Source: JACJWR01 sp964474045 (lineage in GTDB: Bacteria; Actinomycetota; Actinomycetes; S36-B12; UBA10799). Taken from it: a stretch of 64,000 nt of DNA. The position numbers were made by a program, and so were the translations under genes. The stretch is from assembly GCA_964474045.1 (NCBI GenBank), contig CAYYRC010000002.1, positions 124,001 through 188,000 of the forward strand. Reading direction: 5' to 3'. Numbering within the stretch: position 1 is the first letter of the stretch; each line of letters starts with the position of its first letter. Positions 1-8,845 of this stretch are shown here, piece by piece. Below the pieces are notes generated by a model. That model worked only from the letters and a program-made list of their open reading frames with translations, was not told where the DNA came from and ran no database searches.

Positions 1-1
1 C

Positions 2-1315
2 GGCACCGGTGCGTACTCGGACTTCTACCTGGACCTGACCGGCGGCGTGGCTGCAGCGGGCGCCGCGGCTCTCGCGCGCGCCGACGTAGGCGCGTGGTCC
101 AAGGAGCGCGCTCGGTGGCAGGACTACACGGGGTCGGTGGCGCTCGTGCGCTCCGAGGCGTTGCGAGCGGCAATCGACGAAGGCGTCGACCCGGCGGCCG
201 CAAGCTCGTCCCTGCGCCACCGGGCGCTCGTCCAGTCCGCGCTGCTGGGGAGCGTGGCGTACGCGCGCGAGCCGCTGTACACGGTCCCCCGGGACGTGAT
301 CGGGCCCGTCGGCGCGGCCGAGCGGGCTGGGATGCTGACCCTCCAGCGCGCCGGGTTCACCCTGCCCGGCGGACTGCCACCTCGGCAGCTGGCCCAGTGG
401 CCCGGTGTCAGCATCGTCATCCCGACCCGCGGCGGCCGCGCCCGAGTGGGCGGCAGGACAAGACGGCTGATCGACGTGACAATGCGCTCGTTCATCGACA
501 CCACCAGGCAGCTGCAGCCGGAGTTCGTGCTGGTGGTCGACGACGATGTGCCCTACGACTACGTCGACCCGTGGCAGGGCGAGCTGGGCGATCGCCTGCG
601 CATCGTCGCGACCTCGCCGCCCTTCAATTTCTCAGCCAAGGTCAACGCGGGCATCGCCGCGGCCTCCGGCGACGTCGTGGCGATCATGAACGACGACATG
701 TCGGCCATCACCGACACCTGGCTGGACAACCTGGTGGCAGCGGCCTGCGAGCCCGATGTGGGAGCAGTCGGGGCGATGTTGCTGCTGGAGTCCGGCGATA
801 TCCAGCATGCCGGCCACCACTACACCGCCACCGGCCCCTACCTGCTGGACGTCGGCCGGCCGCTGGGGCCTGGGCCGCGGGGGCGAAACGCCTGCGACCG
901 CGACGTCACGGGCGTGACCGCGGCGTGCCTGGTGCAGCGGAAGGAAGTGTGGGACCAGGTTGGCGGACTGGCCGAGGAGTTCCCGGTCAGCTTCAACGAC
1001 GTCGACTACTGCGAACGGATCGCGCTGGCGGGCTACCGAATCGTCCAGTGCAACTCCTCGCGCCTCTTCCACTACGAGTCGCGGACCCGCCGGCGCGGCG
1101 CGACCGAGGACGAGATCGAGCTCTTCGTGCAGCGCCTGGGGCATCGGCTGGCACCCGACCCCATGACCCCCTACGAACCCCCGCCCAAGCCGCACTGGCG
1201 CCAGCAGGCCTCCTACCGTTGGGACAAGCTGCGCTCGACCTGGGCCGCCGGCGGCGCCAGCGGGGTGCTCGCGGCCCTGCGGACACGCGGCGGCGACGAC
1301 GGACCCGCCGGCTGA
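2..1315 (+). CDS. GT2-family glycosyltransferase (5' end outside window)
   Basis: The frame is open to the left window edge and the first residues (GAYSDFYLDL) look coding, so the true start lies upstream; an internal GTG exists at 47. The protein carries a GT-A fold of family 2: the nucleotide-binding start VSIVIPTRGG, a DDD cluster in VLVVDDDVPYD, the lipid-linked-sugar type segment NFSAKVNAGIAAASGD followed by IMNDDM, and a late DVDYC motif with a LFHYES tail. This pattern is typical of rhamnan/O-antigen-type transferases that add sugars to a growing surface polysaccharide at the inner membrane face. It is followed after 15 bases by a second glycosyltransferase in the same direction, so it is probably the proximal visible gene of a polysaccharide operon. 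Donor and acceptor sugar cannot be told from sequence. Confidence 0.85.
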   Translation, partial: GTGAYSDFYLDLTGGVAAAGAAALARADVGAWSKERARWQDYTGSVALVRSEALRAAIDEGVDPAAASSSLRHRALVQSALLGSVAYAREPLYTVPRDVIGPVGAAERAGMLTLQRAGFTLPGGLPPRQLAQWPGVSIVIPTRGGRARVGGRTRRLIDVTMRSFIDTTRQLQPEFVLVVDDDVPYDYVDPWQGELGDRLRIVATSPPFNFSAKVNAGIAAASGDVVAIMNDDMSAITDTWLDNLVAAACEPDVGAVGAMLLLESGDIQHAGHHYTATGPYLLDVGRPLGPGPRGRNACDRDVTGVTAACLVQRKEVWDQVGGLAEEFPVSFNDVDYCERIALAGYRIVQCNSSRLFHYESRTRRRGATEDEIELFVQRLGHRLAPDPMTPYEPPPKPHWRQQASYRWDKLRSTWAAGGASGVLAALRTRGGDDGPAG

Positions 1316-1330
1316 GGCCACCGCCCTACG

Positions 1331-2734
1331 ATGGCTGCCGTGACCGCCGAGCCCACGCCGCCGCCCACGCCGGCTCTGCCGCTGCCCGACGATCCCGATC
1401 TGTTGCGGGCGATGCTGATCGCAGCCCGGGAGGAGCGCGACCGACAGTTCTGCGAGCTCGTCGCAGCGCACGACTGGATCAACGGCGTACTCACCAACCC
1501 CGCCTATCGGGCCCTGCGGCGGAGTCGGCAGCTGGTGCGACGCGGTGCCCGCCCGCGACCTCCCAAGGCCACCGTCCGGAGCGCCCGGCTGACCGCACCG
1601 GCCACGCCCGGCGCGCTCTGGGTCGACATCACCCCGCTGGATGAGTCCATGCGCTCCGGCATCGCCCGGGTGACGATCAGACTGGCGCAGGAGCTGGACG
1701 ACCTGACCTGCGGGCGGGTGGAACTCGTTCGGCCGGTGGCCGGTCGCTTCCGCCGCGACCTGTCGCTCGAGGCCGAGCTGCTCGCCACCCCCGGCAGGGT
1801 CCGGGAGGCCGGGACACCCCCGGCCTCCCAGGTCTCGCTTCCCGCAGCCGGGGTGTTCCTCTCCGCCTGCGTGCCGCCGCGCGAGCGCGCCGCCGGATGG
1901 TGGCAGGCGATAGCGCACATGCAGGCCAGCGGCGGGATCTACGCCCAGATCGTGCACGACCTCATCCCTGTGTCGGCCCCGGACTTCTTCGACCAGGGCC
2001 TTCGCGCCTGGTTTCCCGAGTGGCTTGGCGCAGTCGCGGATCGGGCCGACGTGATCATCGCCGTCTCGCAGGCGACGCTGGACGACCTCGAGGCCTGGCT
2101 GGCGACGCGAGGTGAGCACTGCGGGGCGAAGCTCACGGTGGTGCGCAACGGCGCCGACGTGGGCACCGACGGCCAGCTCCCTGCGGACGGTGAGCCTGGG
2201 CCATCGCCGCGCCGGGGCACCGACGTCCTCGTGGTGGGCACCATCGAGCCCCGCAAGGGTGTGGAGGCCGTGCTGGACGCCGCGGCCGAGCTGCACCGTC
2301 GCGGCAGCCCGGTGCGGTTCACGCTGGTAGGGACCAAGGGCTGGATCGGGGACTCCACCCTCCGGCGGCTGCAGGCCGCCGACGCCGGCGAGCAGAATCT
2401 GCGCTGGCTGCAGCGGGTCGGCGACGCCGACCTGGTCGAGCTCTATCGCAGCGCGGACCTGCTGCTCGCGCCCAGCAGGGCGGAGGGGTACGGCCTGCCC
2501 GTCGTCGAGGCCCGAGCCTGGGGCCTGCCTGTGCTGGCCCGCGACCTGCCGGTCTTCCGAGAGGTCGGCGGAACGGACACGCGCTACTTCGGCACCGACG
2601 CCGAACTTCCCGACGCCATCGAGGCCGCGCTCGCCGCTCCCACGCCGGGTGGTCCGGTCAGCCCGCGATCATGGTCGGCCGCCGCCGCCGACGTGCTCGC
2701 TGCGCTCCCAGGAGACGCCACTGGCCGGTGTTAG
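1331..2734 (+). CDS. GT4-like glycosyltransferase
   Basis: A 467-residue GT-B enzyme. The C-terminal half shows the retaining GT4 hallmarks: DVLVVGTIEPRKG (start of the nucleotide-sugar domain), the LVGTKGW segment, SADLLLAPSRAEGYGLPVVEA carrying the E-x7-E pair, then a GLPVLARDLPVFREVGG loop. The N-terminal half has IYAQIVHDLIPV, typical of mannosyl/rhamnosyl transferases of O-chain assembly. The first 60 residues are proline-rich and charged and are not part of the fold. ATG 1331 is used; a GTG at 1340 is possible, and no clear ribosome site precedes either. It sits 15 bases after the upstream GT2 gene and before two further glycosyltransferases, so it likely acts in the same polysaccharide pathway in the cytoplasm. 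Confidence 0.85.
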   Translation: MAAVTAEPTPPPTPALPLPDDPDLLRAMLIAAREERDRQFCELVAAHDWINGVLTNPAYRALRRSRQLVRRGARPRPPKATVRSARLTAPATPGALWVDITPLDESMRSGIARVTIRLAQELDDLTCGRVELVRPVAGRFRRDLSLEAELLATPGRVREAGTPPASQVSLPAAGVFLSACVPPRERAAGWWQAIAHMQASGGIYAQIVHDLIPVSAPDFFDQGLRAWFPEWLGAVADRADVIIAVSQATLDDLEAWLATRGEHCGAKLTVVRNGADVGTDGQLPADGEPGPSPRRGTDVLVVGTIEPRKGVEAVLDAAAELHRRGSPVRFTLVGTKGWIGDSTLRRLQAADAGEQNLRWLQRVGDADLVELYRSADLLLAPSRAEGYGLPVVEARAWGLPVLARDLPVFREVGGTDTRYFGTDAELPDAIEAALAAPTPGGPVSPRSWSAAAADVLAALPGDATGRC

Positions 2735-2764
2735 CATCGCGCGAACCCACAGAGAGGCTTGCCG

Positions 2765-4492
2765 GTGAGATTCCTGGTGTACACACCAGTGAGCGAGGAC
2801 GCGCTCCAGCAGAAGCTCGGAACCGCCGAGTACAGCTACTTCTTCGTGATGAAGGGCTTCGTCCGGGTGCTGGCCGAGCTGGGCGAGATAGTGCCCATCG
2901 CCGATCCGCAGACCGAGGCCGACCCCATCTACCGCGCTGCCCTGGCCGAGGGCGAGGACTGCCGGCTCTTCTGCTTCTGCCCCCCCAACAGGGCGCCGGT
3001 GGGGTTGGAGGTGCCCACCACCGTGGTCCTGGCCTGGGAGTTCGCCGACCTGCCCTGCTACACCTGGGACGACGAGCCGCGCAACGACTGGCGCAACGTG
3101 CTGGCCGACCACGGCAACCTCATCACGCTGTCGCGGCAGTCGGCCGGCGTCGTCAAGGCGACGATGGGCGACGACTTCCCCGTCGCCGCCATCCCGGTTC
3201 CCGTCTTCGACATCTTCAACCGCGGGCAGCGGGGCCACTCCCCGACCATCCCCGGCACCACCGAGATCCACTTCCAGGGTCGGATGATCGACAGCCGCGA
3301 GGTGGACTACGTCGACGACAGCGTCGAGCTGACCGATCCGCTCGCCTTCTGCTCACAGACGTTCGACGGCAACCCGCGACGATTCGACTTCGCCTCGAGC
3401 AGCTCGGAGCCGCAGTACCTCCTGGGGTTCTACGACCCCGAGGACTGGGGGTCCTGGTCGCGCACCGCGACGCCGAGCGTCATGCTGCCGTTCGCCATCC
3501 AGGGCAAGATCAAGCTGTCGCTCATGGCCGTCGGCCAGGGCTACAACGTGGGCCGGCAGATCACCGTCTCGGCCGGCGGGGCCTCGCAGACCATCACGCT
3601 GCTCGCCCAGCCCAAGAAGTACGAGTTCACGCTCAATGTCCAGCGTCCGACCAACCTCATCAACTTCAGCGGCCTGGACGCCCGCTCGTATCCGGGGACC
3701 ATGGACGTGCGCACCTTGGGCATGGGCATCCTGTCGCTGTCGCTGCGCCAGGCCGGCCTGCTGAGAGCCTTGCGCAAGCCCACGTCCGACCCCGCTGCCC
3801 AACCGCCCGAGCCGCCGCAGACGCTCCGCCTCAGCGGCGTGGTCTACACCTCGGTGCTGAACCCGCAGGACGGCCGGAAGAACTGGCACGACATCGTCAG
3901 CGCCTTCATCCACGCCCACCGCGACCACCCGGACGCCACCCTGGTGCTCAAGATGTCCCACCACTCCGTGGCCTCGTTCGTCGGCGACATCCTGACCGAC
4001 CTGCGGGTCAACGGCGAGGCCCGGTGTCGCGTCGTGGCGATCCACGGGTACCTGCCGGACGAGGACCTGGCGGCGCTCATCGCCTCCACCTCGTTCTATG
4101 TCAACGCCTCAAAGGGCGAGGGGCTGTGCCTGCCGCTCATGGAGTTCATGAGCGACGGGGTGCCGGCGGTCGCGCCCGACCACACGGCTATGGCGGACTA
4201 CATCGACGCCTCGTCCACGTTCGTGGTCGAGTCCTGCCCCATTCCGACCGCGTGGCCGAACGATCCGCTGCGCCGGGTCAACACCCTCTACGCCCGGATC
4301 GACTGGGAGTCCCTGATGCAGCAGTTCCGCGCCAGCTACGAGGTCGCCACCACCGACCCGGCCCGCTACGAGCAGATGAGCCGGGCGGCGATCCAGACCC
4401 AGCGCACCTACAGCGCGGACTCCGTCGTGGCTCAGAAGTTGGCCGACTTCCTGTCCTCGGTGAGCCCAGCCGCGCTGGCGGGCCAGTCGTGA
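2765..4492 (+). CDS. GT-B glycosyltransferase with internal beta-sandwich-like insertion
   Basis: 575 residues when started at GTG 2765, preceded by AGAGAGG at 2751-2757 (7-base spacing); a TTG at 2759 is in frame but lacks spacing. Residues 1-175 form an N-terminal Rossmann-like half (RFLVYTPVSED), and 355-575 the C-terminal half with SGVVYTSVLNPQDGRKNW and the E-x7-E region EGLCLPLMEF near 452-461. Between them, residues about 180-345 form an extra block rich in beta-strand signals (GFYDPEDWGSWSRT, LPFAIQGKIKLSLMAVG). It resembles the small all-beta domains (DUF7024 type) attached to other polysaccharide enzymes; that resemblance is my inference. The next gene is a paralogue without this block and overlaps its stop by 4 bases. 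Likely role: sugar transfer in surface glycan synthesis. Confidence 0.8.
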   Translation: MRFLVYTPVSEDALQQKLGTAEYSYFFVMKGFVRVLAELGEIVPIADPQTEADPIYRAALAEGEDCRLFCFCPPNRAPVGLEVPTTVVLAWEFADLPCYTWDDEPRNDWRNVLADHGNLITLSRQSAGVVKATMGDDFPVAAIPVPVFDIFNRGQRGHSPTIPGTTEIHFQGRMIDSREVDYVDDSVELTDPLAFCSQTFDGNPRRFDFASSSSEPQYLLGFYDPEDWGSWSRTATPSVMLPFAIQGKIKLSLMAVGQGYNVGRQITVSAGGASQTITLLAQPKKYEFTLNVQRPTNLINFSGLDARSYPGTMDVRTLGMGILSLSLRQAGLLRALRKPTSDPAAQPPEPPQTLRLSGVVYTSVLNPQDGRKNWHDIVSAFIHAHRDHPDATLVLKMSHHSVASFVGDILTDLRVNGEARCRVVAIHGYLPDEDLAALIASTSFYVNASKGEGLCLPLMEFMSDGVPAVAPDHTAMADYIDASSTFVVESCPIPTAWPNDPLRRVNTLYARIDWESLMQQFRASYEVATTDPARYEQMSRAAIQTQRTYSADSVVAQKLADFLSSVSPAALAGQS

Positions 4493-5730
4493 CACGTCCG
4501 GTCTTCCTCGTCTACTGCCCGGTCACCGACGACACCATCAGCGACCTGCTCGGCCGACCCGACTACAGCTACTACTTCGTGATGAAGCGCTTCGCGCCGC
4601 TGCTCGCGGAGCTCGGCGACGTCCGACAGGTCAAGGACTTGGACGACCTCGGCGAGGCCGTCGAGTCCGCCCGCGCCGACGGCGGCGATCCGCTGCTGAT
4701 GCTGTTCGCCCCACCCCACGAGGTACCCGTCGACGCCACCTGCCCGGTGGTGCCCGTGTTCGCCTGGGAGTTCGACACCATCCCGGACGAGGCGTTCGGC
4801 GGCGACCCGCGGAGCAACTGGGTGTCGGTCCTGGGGAGCGTGCCCGGCGCCATCACGCATTCCGAGTACGCCGTGTCGGCCGTCCGCGGGGCGCTGGGGC
4901 CGGACTACCTGGTGGCCTCGATGCCGGCACCCGTCGCCGACGGCTTCGCCGCCATCGAGGACGCCGACTGGACCGGCGAGCCCCGCACGCTGACGCTCGA
5001 GGGCGCGATCGTGGACTCGCGCACCATGACCGTCGATCCGGACCACTTCTACGAGACCCCGGAGTTCGTCACGGCCGACCAGACCCTCGAACTCTCGGGC
5101 GTGGTGTTCACGGCGATCTTCAATCCCCAGGACAAGCGCAAGAACTGGTACGACATCATCACGGCCTTCGTCTGGGCGTTCCGCGACAACCCAGACGCGA
5201 CGCTCGTGCTCAAGCTCGTGCACTTCGAGCGCGACCTGAGCTGCTGGATGATGCTGCAAGAGATGCGCAAGCTGTACCCCTACAGCTGCCGCATCGTGGT
5301 GATCCACGGGTTCCTGTCGACCGAGTCGTTCCACGACCTGCTGCGGGCCACTGCCTTCACCGTGAACGCGGCCCACGCAGAGGGCCAGTGCCTGCCGCTC
5401 ATGGAGTACATGGCCGCCGGCAAGCCCGCCATCGCCCCGAACCACACGGCCATGGCCGACTACATCACCGCCGACAGCGCCTTTCCGGTGTCCTCGAGCA
5501 TCGAGCTGGCAGCCTGGCCGCAAGACCCGCGTCAGGTCTTCCGCTGCGTGCGTTACCGCATCAAGTGGGACACGCTGCGCGACGCCTACCGCGCGGCGTT
5601 CGACGTGGCGACCAACGATCTGCCGCGCTACCGCCAGATGTCGCAGGCGGCCCGCCAGGCCCAGCTGGGCAACTGCTCCGATGCCGTGACGTTGGAGCGG
5701 CTTCGCGCGTTCCTGGCGCAACTTCCGTGA
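4489..5730 (+). CDS. GT-B glycosyltransferase, paralogue of the preceding gene
   Basis: 413 residues from GTG 4489, which overlaps the preceding stop codon (GTGA), implying translational coupling. It aligns end to end with its neighbour: RPVFLVYCPVTDD matches the neighbour's start, and SGVVFTAIFNPQDKRKNW and EGQCLPLMEYMAAGKPAIAP match its C-terminal half. It lacks the roughly 160-residue beta-rich insertion. The shared NPQD-RKNW motif followed by a VLK strand is the start of the nucleotide-sugar binding domain of the GT4-like clan. The pair most likely arose by tandem duplication and either adds successive sugars or uses related acceptors. An open frame extends far upstream of 4489 but overlaps the neighbour out of frame and is not coding. 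Confidence 0.82.
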   Translation: MTRPVFLVYCPVTDDTISDLLGRPDYSYYFVMKRFAPLLAELGDVRQVKDLDDLGEAVESARADGGDPLLMLFAPPHEVPVDATCPVVPVFAWEFDTIPDEAFGGDPRSNWVSVLGSVPGAITHSEYAVSAVRGALGPDYLVASMPAPVADGFAAIEDADWTGEPRTLTLEGAIVDSRTMTVDPDHFYETPEFVTADQTLELSGVVFTAIFNPQDKRKNWYDIITAFVWAFRDNPDATLVLKLVHFERDLSCWMMLQEMRKLYPYSCRIVVIHGFLSTESFHDLLRATAFTVNAAHAEGQCLPLMEYMAAGKPAIAPNHTAMADYITADSAFPVSSSIELAAWPQDPRQVFRCVRYRIKWDTLRDAYRAAFDVATNDLPRYRQMSQAARQAQLGNCSDAVTLERLRAFLAQLP

Positions 5731-5761
5731 CCTTCCAGCTACCCACGACAGGAGCACGCTG

Positions 5762-6616
5762 ATGCCCAAACTCCCCCGCTTCCTGCGCCCAGCCACCGAG
5801 TCGGCGCCCCCCTCGGAGCCGGCGCCGGAGCCCGAAGGCCTGAACACCAAGTACTTCGGCCTCTTGGACGCGCAGCTCAGCGGCTGGTTCCTCAGCGACA
5901 CCGACGAGCTCTACCGCGGGATGCCCATCTCCGCCGACGACGTGGTGGTGGACGTGGGCTGCGGCGAGGGCGGGAACCTCAGCTTCTGCGCGCAGCGGGG
6001 CGCCCACGTCATCGGCATCGACCTGGACGAGGAGTCGGTGAACACCGCACGGGAGCGCATCGCCGACACCCCTGCGCGGGTGCAGGAGTTCCACGTCGCG
6101 CCCGCCGAGCACCTGCCGGTCGCCGATGGCGCTGCCACCCGCGTCATGTGCACGGAGGTGATCGAGCACGTCGACGACCCCTCGGTGGTGCTGACCGAGC
6201 TGGTGCGCATCGGGGCTCCCGGCGCCATCTACCTCATCACCGTGCCCGACGCGCTGCAGGAGCGGATGCAGAAGGAAGTCGCCAATCCCGAGTACTTCGA
6301 GTTCCCCAACCACATCCGCATCGTCGAGCGCGATGAGTTCGCGCGACTGGTGTCCGACGCTGGGCTGGAGGTGCTCTCACAGGCAGGCTACGGCTTCTAC
6401 TGGTCGATCTGGTGGGCCATGTACTGGGCCTCCCAGGACGACGAGTCGGTGCAGCGACCGTGGCTGAGCGAGATGAGCGACCCGCACCCCGCCCTGCAGG
6501 CGTGGACGGAGGCCTGGAACGAGTTGCTCAAGACCCCGAAGGGTCGCGAGATCAAGGCCGGCCTGGACCGATTCATGCCCAAGAGCCAGGTGATCATCGC
6601 CCGTAAGCCGGGCTGA
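5762..6616 (+). CDS. Class I SAM-dependent methyltransferase
   Basis: 284 residues. Glycine-rich motif I of class I SAM methyltransferases is VVVDVGCGEGG (residues 61-71), followed by the acidic strand end IGIDLDEESV, AEHLPVADGAATRVMCTEVIEHVDD (motifs of the UbiE/type 11 group) and a C-terminal cap. A GGAG ribosome site sits about 8 bases before the ATG. It ends the plus-strand glycosyltransferase run. A paralogue of nearly the same length, sharing AQLSGWF/IMSGWF and YGFYWSIWWAMYWA/FGFYWSVWWALFWA, lies inverted at 7833-8681, so the pair probably methylates sugars of the same glycan or its intermediates. The substrate is not readable from sequence. The stop codon is immediately followed by an 11-base tandem repeat. 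Confidence 0.82.
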   Translation: MPKLPRFLRPATESAPPSEPAPEPEGLNTKYFGLLDAQLSGWFLSDTDELYRGMPISADDVVVDVGCGEGGNLSFCAQRGAHVIGIDLDEESVNTARERIADTPARVQEFHVAPAEHLPVADGAATRVMCTEVIEHVDDPSVVLTELVRIGAPGAIYLITVPDALQERMQKEVANPEYFEFPNHIRIVERDEFARLVSDAGLEVLSQAGYGFYWSIWWAMYWASQDDESVQRPWLSEMSDPHPALQAWTEAWNELLKTPKGREIKAGLDRFMPKSQVIIARKPG

Positions 6617-6636
6617 GGCAGGGCTCAGGCAGGGCT
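6611..6636. repeat. Short tandem duplication spanning a stop codon
   Basis: Two 11-base units (GGCTGAGGCAG, GGCTCAGGCAG) and a partial third (GGCTAG) lie directly over the end of the methyltransferase gene. The first unit carries its TGA stop. Similar stop-spanning duplications occur at 26919 and 46353. Confidence 0.7.
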
Positions 6637-6650
6637 AGCGGGCGACGGCG

Positions 6651-7829
6651 CTATGCAGTCGACGCGCCGACGAGGCGCAGCGAGCTGCGCTCGACCAGCA
6701 CCCAGGACAACTGGGAGACCACCAGGGTGAGGACCAGGGTGAGCGCGAGGCTCACCCAGAACCCGCCGCCGAACAGGCCGAGCCCCAACCAGCCCCGGAC
6801 CTCCGTGAGCAGCAAGGTGTGCCAGAGGAAGAAGGCATACGAGATGCGCCCGGCCCAGCGCATGGTCGAGCTGTCCAATCCCCGGCCCCACAGCGTCGCG
6901 CCAGAAGTCGGCACCAGCATCGCGACCATGCACAGCAGCGCGATCGCGCCGTAGAGCAGCTCGCGGGCGATCGCCTGCCCGGGCGAGACCGGCGCCTCAA
7001 AGCGGACGGGCCCGGTGATGGGGGTCATCGCCACCGCGTACAGCGCCGCCGCCAGCACGAGCAGCAGGGTGGGCCGACGGGCTATGCCGGCGAAGCGATG
7101 CGCCTCTGTGCGCAGGGCGGTCTCGAGCACGGCCAGCGCCATTCCGATGCAGAACCAGTCCAGATGCCCCGGCAGCCACGAGATCGCGACCCCCGGGACC
7201 GACCCGGCCAGCGGACCCTTGATCAGGTAGATCCAAATCGGCGCGATCAAGGCCGTGCCCCCCAACAGGATGAGCGATACCTTGATGCTGCGACGAATGA
7301 GCAGCGGCGCCAGCAGGGGCAGCGCCACATAGAAGGCCACCTCGGTGACCAGGGACCAGGTCTGGAAGAAGCTGGGCAGGAACAGGCCGGTGTAGCCCTG
7401 GGTGAGCGTGACGTTGCTGACCATCGCCTCGGTGCTGGCTCCTCGCCCGGTCGTGAGCAGGATGGCCGCGAGGGCCACCCAGTACGCCGGCAGGATCCGG
7501 GCCAGGCGGTGCTTGAAGTACCTGCCGAGCCGCGGCCGCTGCGCGTCGGTCTGCACCTCGCGCACCCAGGGCCGGCTGAGGAGGAAGCCGGAGAGCACGA
7601 AGAACAGCGCCACCCCCCAGTCCGCATGCGCCAGGAAGGCCCCGAACACTCCATGGAACACGGCCCCGCTGTCGTAGCCGGCGTGCGTGAGGAGCACGGC
7701 GAAGGCGGCCACGGCGCGGGCGCCCTCGATGCGCGGAAGCCGACGGGGCAGCGCCTTCGCCGGGCCGGCCTGCTCCGCGGCGCCGGTGGCCGGAGCCCCG
7801 TCCGGGGGGCCGGGGGGTGATGCGCCCAT
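6651..7829 (-). CDS. Acyltransferase 3 family membrane protein (OafA/YrhL type)
   Basis: 392 residues with about ten hydrophobic segments. The family signature follows a proline-rich N-terminus: RIEGARAVAAFAVLLTHAGY with the catalytic-type His, then WGVALFFVLSGFLLSRPW and an RRLARI-like positive loop (KHRLARILPAYW). Proteins of this family O-acetylate or otherwise acylate sugars in the cytoplasmic membrane. There is no C-terminal SGNH domain, unlike the two larger relatives at 8846 and 14658. The gene starts 3 bases after the stop of the methyltransferase at 7833-8681 in the same direction, so the two are probably co-transcribed and decorate the same glycan. Confidence 0.85.
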   Translation of the reverse strand: MGASPPGPPDGAPATGAAEQAGPAKALPRRLPRIEGARAVAAFAVLLTHAGYDSGAVFHGVFGAFLAHADWGVALFFVLSGFLLSRPWVREVQTDAQRPRLGRYFKHRLARILPAYWVALAAILLTTGRGASTEAMVSNVTLTQGYTGLFLPSFFQTWSLVTEVAFYVALPLLAPLLIRRSIKVSLILLGGTALIAPIWIYLIKGPLAGSVPGVAISWLPGHLDWFCIGMALAVLETALRTEAHRFAGIARRPTLLLVLAAALYAVAMTPITGPVRFEAPVSPGQAIARELLYGAIALLCMVAMLVPTSGATLWGRGLDSSTMRWAGRISYAFFLWHTLLLTEVRGWLGLGLFGGGFWVSLALTLVLTLVVSQLSWVLVERSSLRLVGASTA

Positions 7830-7832
7830 CGA

Positions 7833-8681
7833 CTAGCCCGGCTTGCGGGCGACGATGAGCTGGCTCAGCGGCAGGAACTCGTCCAGCCCCTGCTTCAGGT
7901 CCGGCCCCAGCTCCAGGTCGAGCAAGTCCTGCCACAGCGCGTTCCACTGGTTGAGCAGGGGGTGCTCGTCGGCCTCCGAGAGATCGACGCCCACCGCCCA
8001 GAAGAGTGCCCACCAGACCGACCAGTAGAAGCCGAAGGTCGTCTGTTCCACGATCTCCAAACCGGCATCGCGGAACCAGCCGGCGAGCTCGTCGCGCTCG
8101 ATGCGCCGGATGTGGTTCGGCTTCTCGAAGTACGACGCCGGCGCCACATGACTCTGCATCTCCTCGTGCAGCGGATCCGGGCAGGTGATGAGGAAGAGCG
8201 CCCCCGGCGCCGCCACCCGCACGAGCTCGGCCACCACCACGGCCGGGTCGTCGACGTGTTCCAGGACCTCGGAGCAGATCACCCGGGTGGCGATGCCGTC
8301 CGCGAGCGGGAGGTGCTCGGCAGGCGCCTCGAACACCTCGACCTGGCGAGCAGACATCTCGGAGAGTCGTCCCCGGGCCTCGTCGAGGGCCTCGGCGTCG
8401 ATATCGACGGCGATCACATGGGCGCCGCGCGCGGCGCAGAAGCCCAGCTTCCTGCCGTCGCCGCACCCCACGTCCACGACGACGTCCTCCGGCGACACCG
8501 GGAAGCCTCGGAACAACTCGTTCTCGTCGTTGCGGAACCAGCCGCTCATGATGGCGTCGCGGATTGCCACCGGCTGGCGCATGTCCACGGCTTCCTCGGC
8601 CACGACGGCATCCTGCGGCGGGGCCGGATTCGGCCGCACCCGAGCGCGGACGCGGTGGGCGAAGCTGGACAGACGACTCAT
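7833..8681 (-). CDS. Class I SAM-dependent methyltransferase, paralogue of 5762-6616
   Basis: 282 residues from ATG 8681, chosen because a GGGAG ribosome site lies just upstream (minus strand) and because this start matches the length and N-terminus of the paralogue at 5762. Motif I is VVVDVGCGDGRK, then IAVDIDAEAL, EHLPLADGIATRVICSEVLEHVDD and a C-terminal FYWSVWWALFWAVG cap shared with the paralogue. Likely a sugar or glycolipid methyltransferase; the substrate is unknown. It is divergent from the acyltransferase/SGNH gene at 8846, with 164 bases between them that hold promoter-like sequences for both sides. An open reading frame extends upstream to 8900 but has no ribosome site and would cover that intergenic region. 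Confidence 0.8.
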   Translation of the reverse strand: MSRLSSFAHRVRARVRPNPAPPQDAVVAEEAVDMRQPVAIRDAIMSGWFRNDENELFRGFPVSPEDVVVDVGCGDGRKLGFCAARGAHVIAVDIDAEALDEARGRLSEMSARQVEVFEAPAEHLPLADGIATRVICSEVLEHVDDPAVVVAELVRVAAPGALFLITCPDPLHEEMQSHVAPASYFEKPNHIRRIERDELAGWFRDAGLEIVEQTTFGFYWSVWWALFWAVGVDLSEADEHPLLNQWNALWQDLLDLELGPDLKQGLDEFLPLSQLIVARKPG

Positions 8682-8800
8682 CGACGCTCCCGTGTGGACA
8701 ACGCGCCCGACTCTATCGGTTGGGCCCCGGCCGCTGCGGGAAGGCACGTGCGGTTCCCGCCACGGCGACCGGAACGGATCTGGCGGGGCGACCTTCGGGT

Positions 8801-8806
8801 TACCAT
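8801..8806 (+). promoter_or_regulatory. Possible -10 element for the acyltransferase-SGNH gene
   Basis: TACCAT fits the TAnnnT actinobacterial -10 pattern and lies 40 bases before the GTG start at 8846. No convincing -35 is visible. On the other strand TAGAGT (8715-8710) is a comparable candidate for the divergent methyltransferase. Confidence 0.25.
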
Positions 8807-8845
8807 GTTCCAGACTGGCCGGTGCGGGCGATGGAGGGTTCGAGA

